Shown piece after piece: positions 62,595 to 64,000 of a DNA stretch of 64,000 nucleotides; the first letter of the stretch is position 1; the number at the start of each line of letters is the position of its first letter. The stretch spans positions 2,666,001 to 2,730,000 of the forward strand of contig CP131915.1 in the NCBI GenBank assembly GCA_030704225.1. The letters run 5' to 3'. Made by a program: the position numbers and the translations under genes. Under the pieces are notes generated by a model. That model saw nothing but the letters and a program-made list of their open reading frames with translations, was not told the DNA's origin and searched no databases. This DNA comes from Kosakonia sp. H02 (GTDB lineage Bacteria > Pseudomonadota > Gammaproteobacteria > Enterobacterales > Enterobacteriaceae).

Positions 62595-64000
62595 GCCACT
62601 ACCCCCAGCAAACGCGCTGCCGTTACGCGGTCGGAGTAATCCAGACGATGCGTGCCGACAATTTGATAATCTTCATGGCCTTTACCGGCCAGTAAGACAA
62701 CATCGTTCTCTTTGGCCTGCATAATGGCGTTGGTTACCGCTTCCGCGCGGCCTTCGACCACGCGAGCCCGACCCGCATCAAGCATGCCAGCCAGAATGTC
62801 ATTGATAATGGCGCGCGGCTCTTCGGTTCGCGGGTTGTCGTCAGTGACAACCGGTACATCGGAGAACTCTTCGGCAATCGCGCCCATTAACGGACGTTTG
62901 CCTTTGTCGCGATCGCCGCCGCAGCCAAACACGCACCACAGTTTGCCGGTGCAGTGCAGGCGCGCGGCCTGCAACGCTTTTTCCAGCGCATCTGGCGTGT
63001 GGGCATAATCGACTACCACCGTCGGTTTGCCCGGCGCACTAAATACTTCCATGCGACCGCAAACCGGTTGCAGGCGGGACGCCGTTTTCAGCAGTTCATT
63101 TAACGGATAACCGAGCGCAAGGAGCGTGGCGAGTGCCAGCAGTAGATTGCTGACGTTAAACGCGCCCATCAGACGGCTTTCGATTTCGCCTTCGCCCCAG
63201 GTGGAGCCGAAACGGATCGTCGCGCCGCTGTCGTGGTAATCCACGCTCAGGGTTTTCAACCAGCGGCCGTGGCAGTCCGGGTTAATGTTGTTTTCCATTG
63301 ATACCGCAACTGCATCTGGCAGTTTTGCCAGCCAGCGACGGCCCACTTCGTCATCAGCATTGATGATCGCCTGGCCGTAATGGTGCGAGGAGAACAGCAG
63401 CCATTTCGCCGCTTCGTAGCGGGTCATATCGCCGTGATAATCGAGGTGATCGCGGCTTAAATTGGTAAACACCGAGGCGGCGAATTTCAATGCCGCAACG
63501 CGATGCTGAACTAAACCGTGGGAAGAGACTTCCATCGCCGCGAAGGTTGCGCCCTGCTCTGCCAGGCCAGCAATCACATGCTGAACATCCACCGCAGAGC
63601 CGGTGGTGTTTTCTGTCGGCGCGACTTTGCCCAGCAGACCGTTACCAACGGTGCCCATCACCGCGCTGGTTTCGCCCAGCAACTGGCTCCACTGCGCCAG
63701 CAGTTGCGTGGTGGTGGTTTTGCCGTTGGTGCCGGTGACGCCAATCAGACGCAGTTGTTCAGACGGCTCGCCGTAGAAACGGCCCGCCAGCGCGGAAAGG
63801 CGCTCATTCAACTGGCTCAGGTAAATGACCGGAACCCCGTGCATTTCACGAATTTCACCGTCATTTGCTTCGTCTTTCGCTTCAGCAATAATGGCAGCAA
63901 CACCTTGCGCAATCGCCTGCGGGATATACCGACGCCCGTCCGCCTGATGACCGACCACCGCCACAAAGAGATCGCCCGATGCAGCCACACGGCTGTCGAG
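62591..64000 (-). CDS. murE: UDP-MurNAc-L-Ala-D-Glu--meso-diaminopimelate ligase, 5' end beyond the window
   Basis: MurE adds meso-diaminopimelate to UDP-MurNAc-dipeptide. About 470 codons are inside the window; roughly 25 N-terminal residues are cut off. The frame stays open to base 64000 and reads L-D-S-R before V-A-A, as in E. coli MurE, so the in-frame GTG at 63988 is not the true start. The P-loop G-T-N-G-K-T-T-T and the meso-diaminopimelate-selective D-N-P-R motif (T-D-D-N-P-R-T-E) are visible. It overlaps murF by 4 bp. Confidence 0.97.
   Translation of the reverse strand, partial: LDSRVAASGDLFVAVVGHQADGRRYIPQAIAQGVAAIIAEAKDEANDGEIREMHGVPVIYLSQLNERLSALAGRFYGEPSEQLRLIGVTGTNGKTTTTQLLAQWSQLLGETSAVMGTVGNGLLGKVAPTENTTGSAVDVQHVIAGLAEQGATFAAMEVSSHGLVQHRVAALKFAASVFTNLSRDHLDYHGDMTRYEAAKWLLFSSHHYGQAIINADDEVGRRWLAKLPDAVAVSMENNINPDCHGRWLKTLSVDYHDSGATIRFGSTWGEGEIESRLMGAFNVSNLLLALATLLALGYPLNELLKTASRLQPVCGRMEVFSAPGKPTVVVDYAHTPDALEKALQAARLHCTGKLWCVFGCGGDRDKGKRPLMGAIAEEFSDVPVVTDDNPRTEEPRAIINDILAGMLDAGRARVVEGRAEAVTNAIMQAKENDVVLLAGKGHEDYQIVGTHRLDYSDRVTAARLLGVVA

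Noticed and set aside
1..64000. CRISPR arrays, tRNA or rRNA genes, insertion sequences, prophage
   Set aside because: No regularly spaced repeats, cloverleaf-like genes, transposase or phage genes were seen on either strand.

Overview
The window is chromosomal DNA from a member of the Enterobacteriaceae. Nearly every gene has a recognisable E. coli counterpart of the same or almost the same length, in the same neighbourhood (E. coli minutes 2 to 3.5, read in the opposite direction). It is not E. coli: yadD/rpnC, yadI and yacH are missing from their usual places and other genes occupy some of those gaps. An Enterobacter/Kosakonia/Klebsiella-type genome fits best, but the genus cannot be settled from the sequence alone. 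I see no rRNA, tRNA, CRISPR array, insertion sequence, prophage or integrase.

Layout. 1-6.7 kb (+): 3' end of thpR, sfsA, dksA, gluQ, pcnB-folK, panB-panC, panD. 6.7-11.2 kb: yadE polysaccharide deacetylase, yadGH ABC exporter, can, hpt. 11.3-18.1 kb: membrane glucose dehydrogenase gcd behind a perfect CRP site, copper oxidase cueO behind a CueR-type promoter with a 19-bp spacer, yacC, spermidine genes speE-speD, yacL. 18.3-19.6 kb: an AT-rich accessory pair (DUF3289 and DUF943). 19.8-22.4 kb: acnB. 22.6-25.5 kb: a second accessory interval with an unrecognised cysteine-free 473-residue protein, a chromosomal TraT-like lipoprotein and a 70-residue membrane protein. 25.5-32.7 kb (-): the pyruvate dehydrogenase operon pdhR-aceE-aceF-lpd with its PdhR operator. 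33.2-37.1 kb (+): aroP, then a third accessory cassette of a GPH-family sugar symporter and a GH43 glycosidase. 37.1-46.1 kb: ampD-ampE, nadC, the pilin operon ppdD-hofB-hofC, guaC, coaE-zapD-yacG, mutT. 46.2-64 kb (-): secM-secA, lpxC and the division/cell wall (dcw) cluster from murE (cut by the window edge) through murF, mraY, murD, ftsW, murG, murC, ddlB, ftsQ, ftsA to ftsZ.

Functionally the window holds pantothenate and coenzyme A synthesis (panBCD, coaE), carbon entry into and around the TCA cycle (pdh operon, acnB, gcd), peptidoglycan precursor synthesis and recycling (mur genes, ddlB, mraY, ampD), divisome assembly (ftsZAQW, zapD), outer-membrane lipid A commitment (lpxC) and the Sec motor with its arrest-peptide sensor (secM-secA).

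No clearly new system is evident. The parts least explained are the three accessory insertions: the overlapping DUF3289/DUF943 pair, the acnB-lpd interval, and the symporter/GH43 cassette. Notable details in core genes are an apparent AUU start for pcnB, a variant SecM arrest peptide and a long hairpin between pdhR and aceE.
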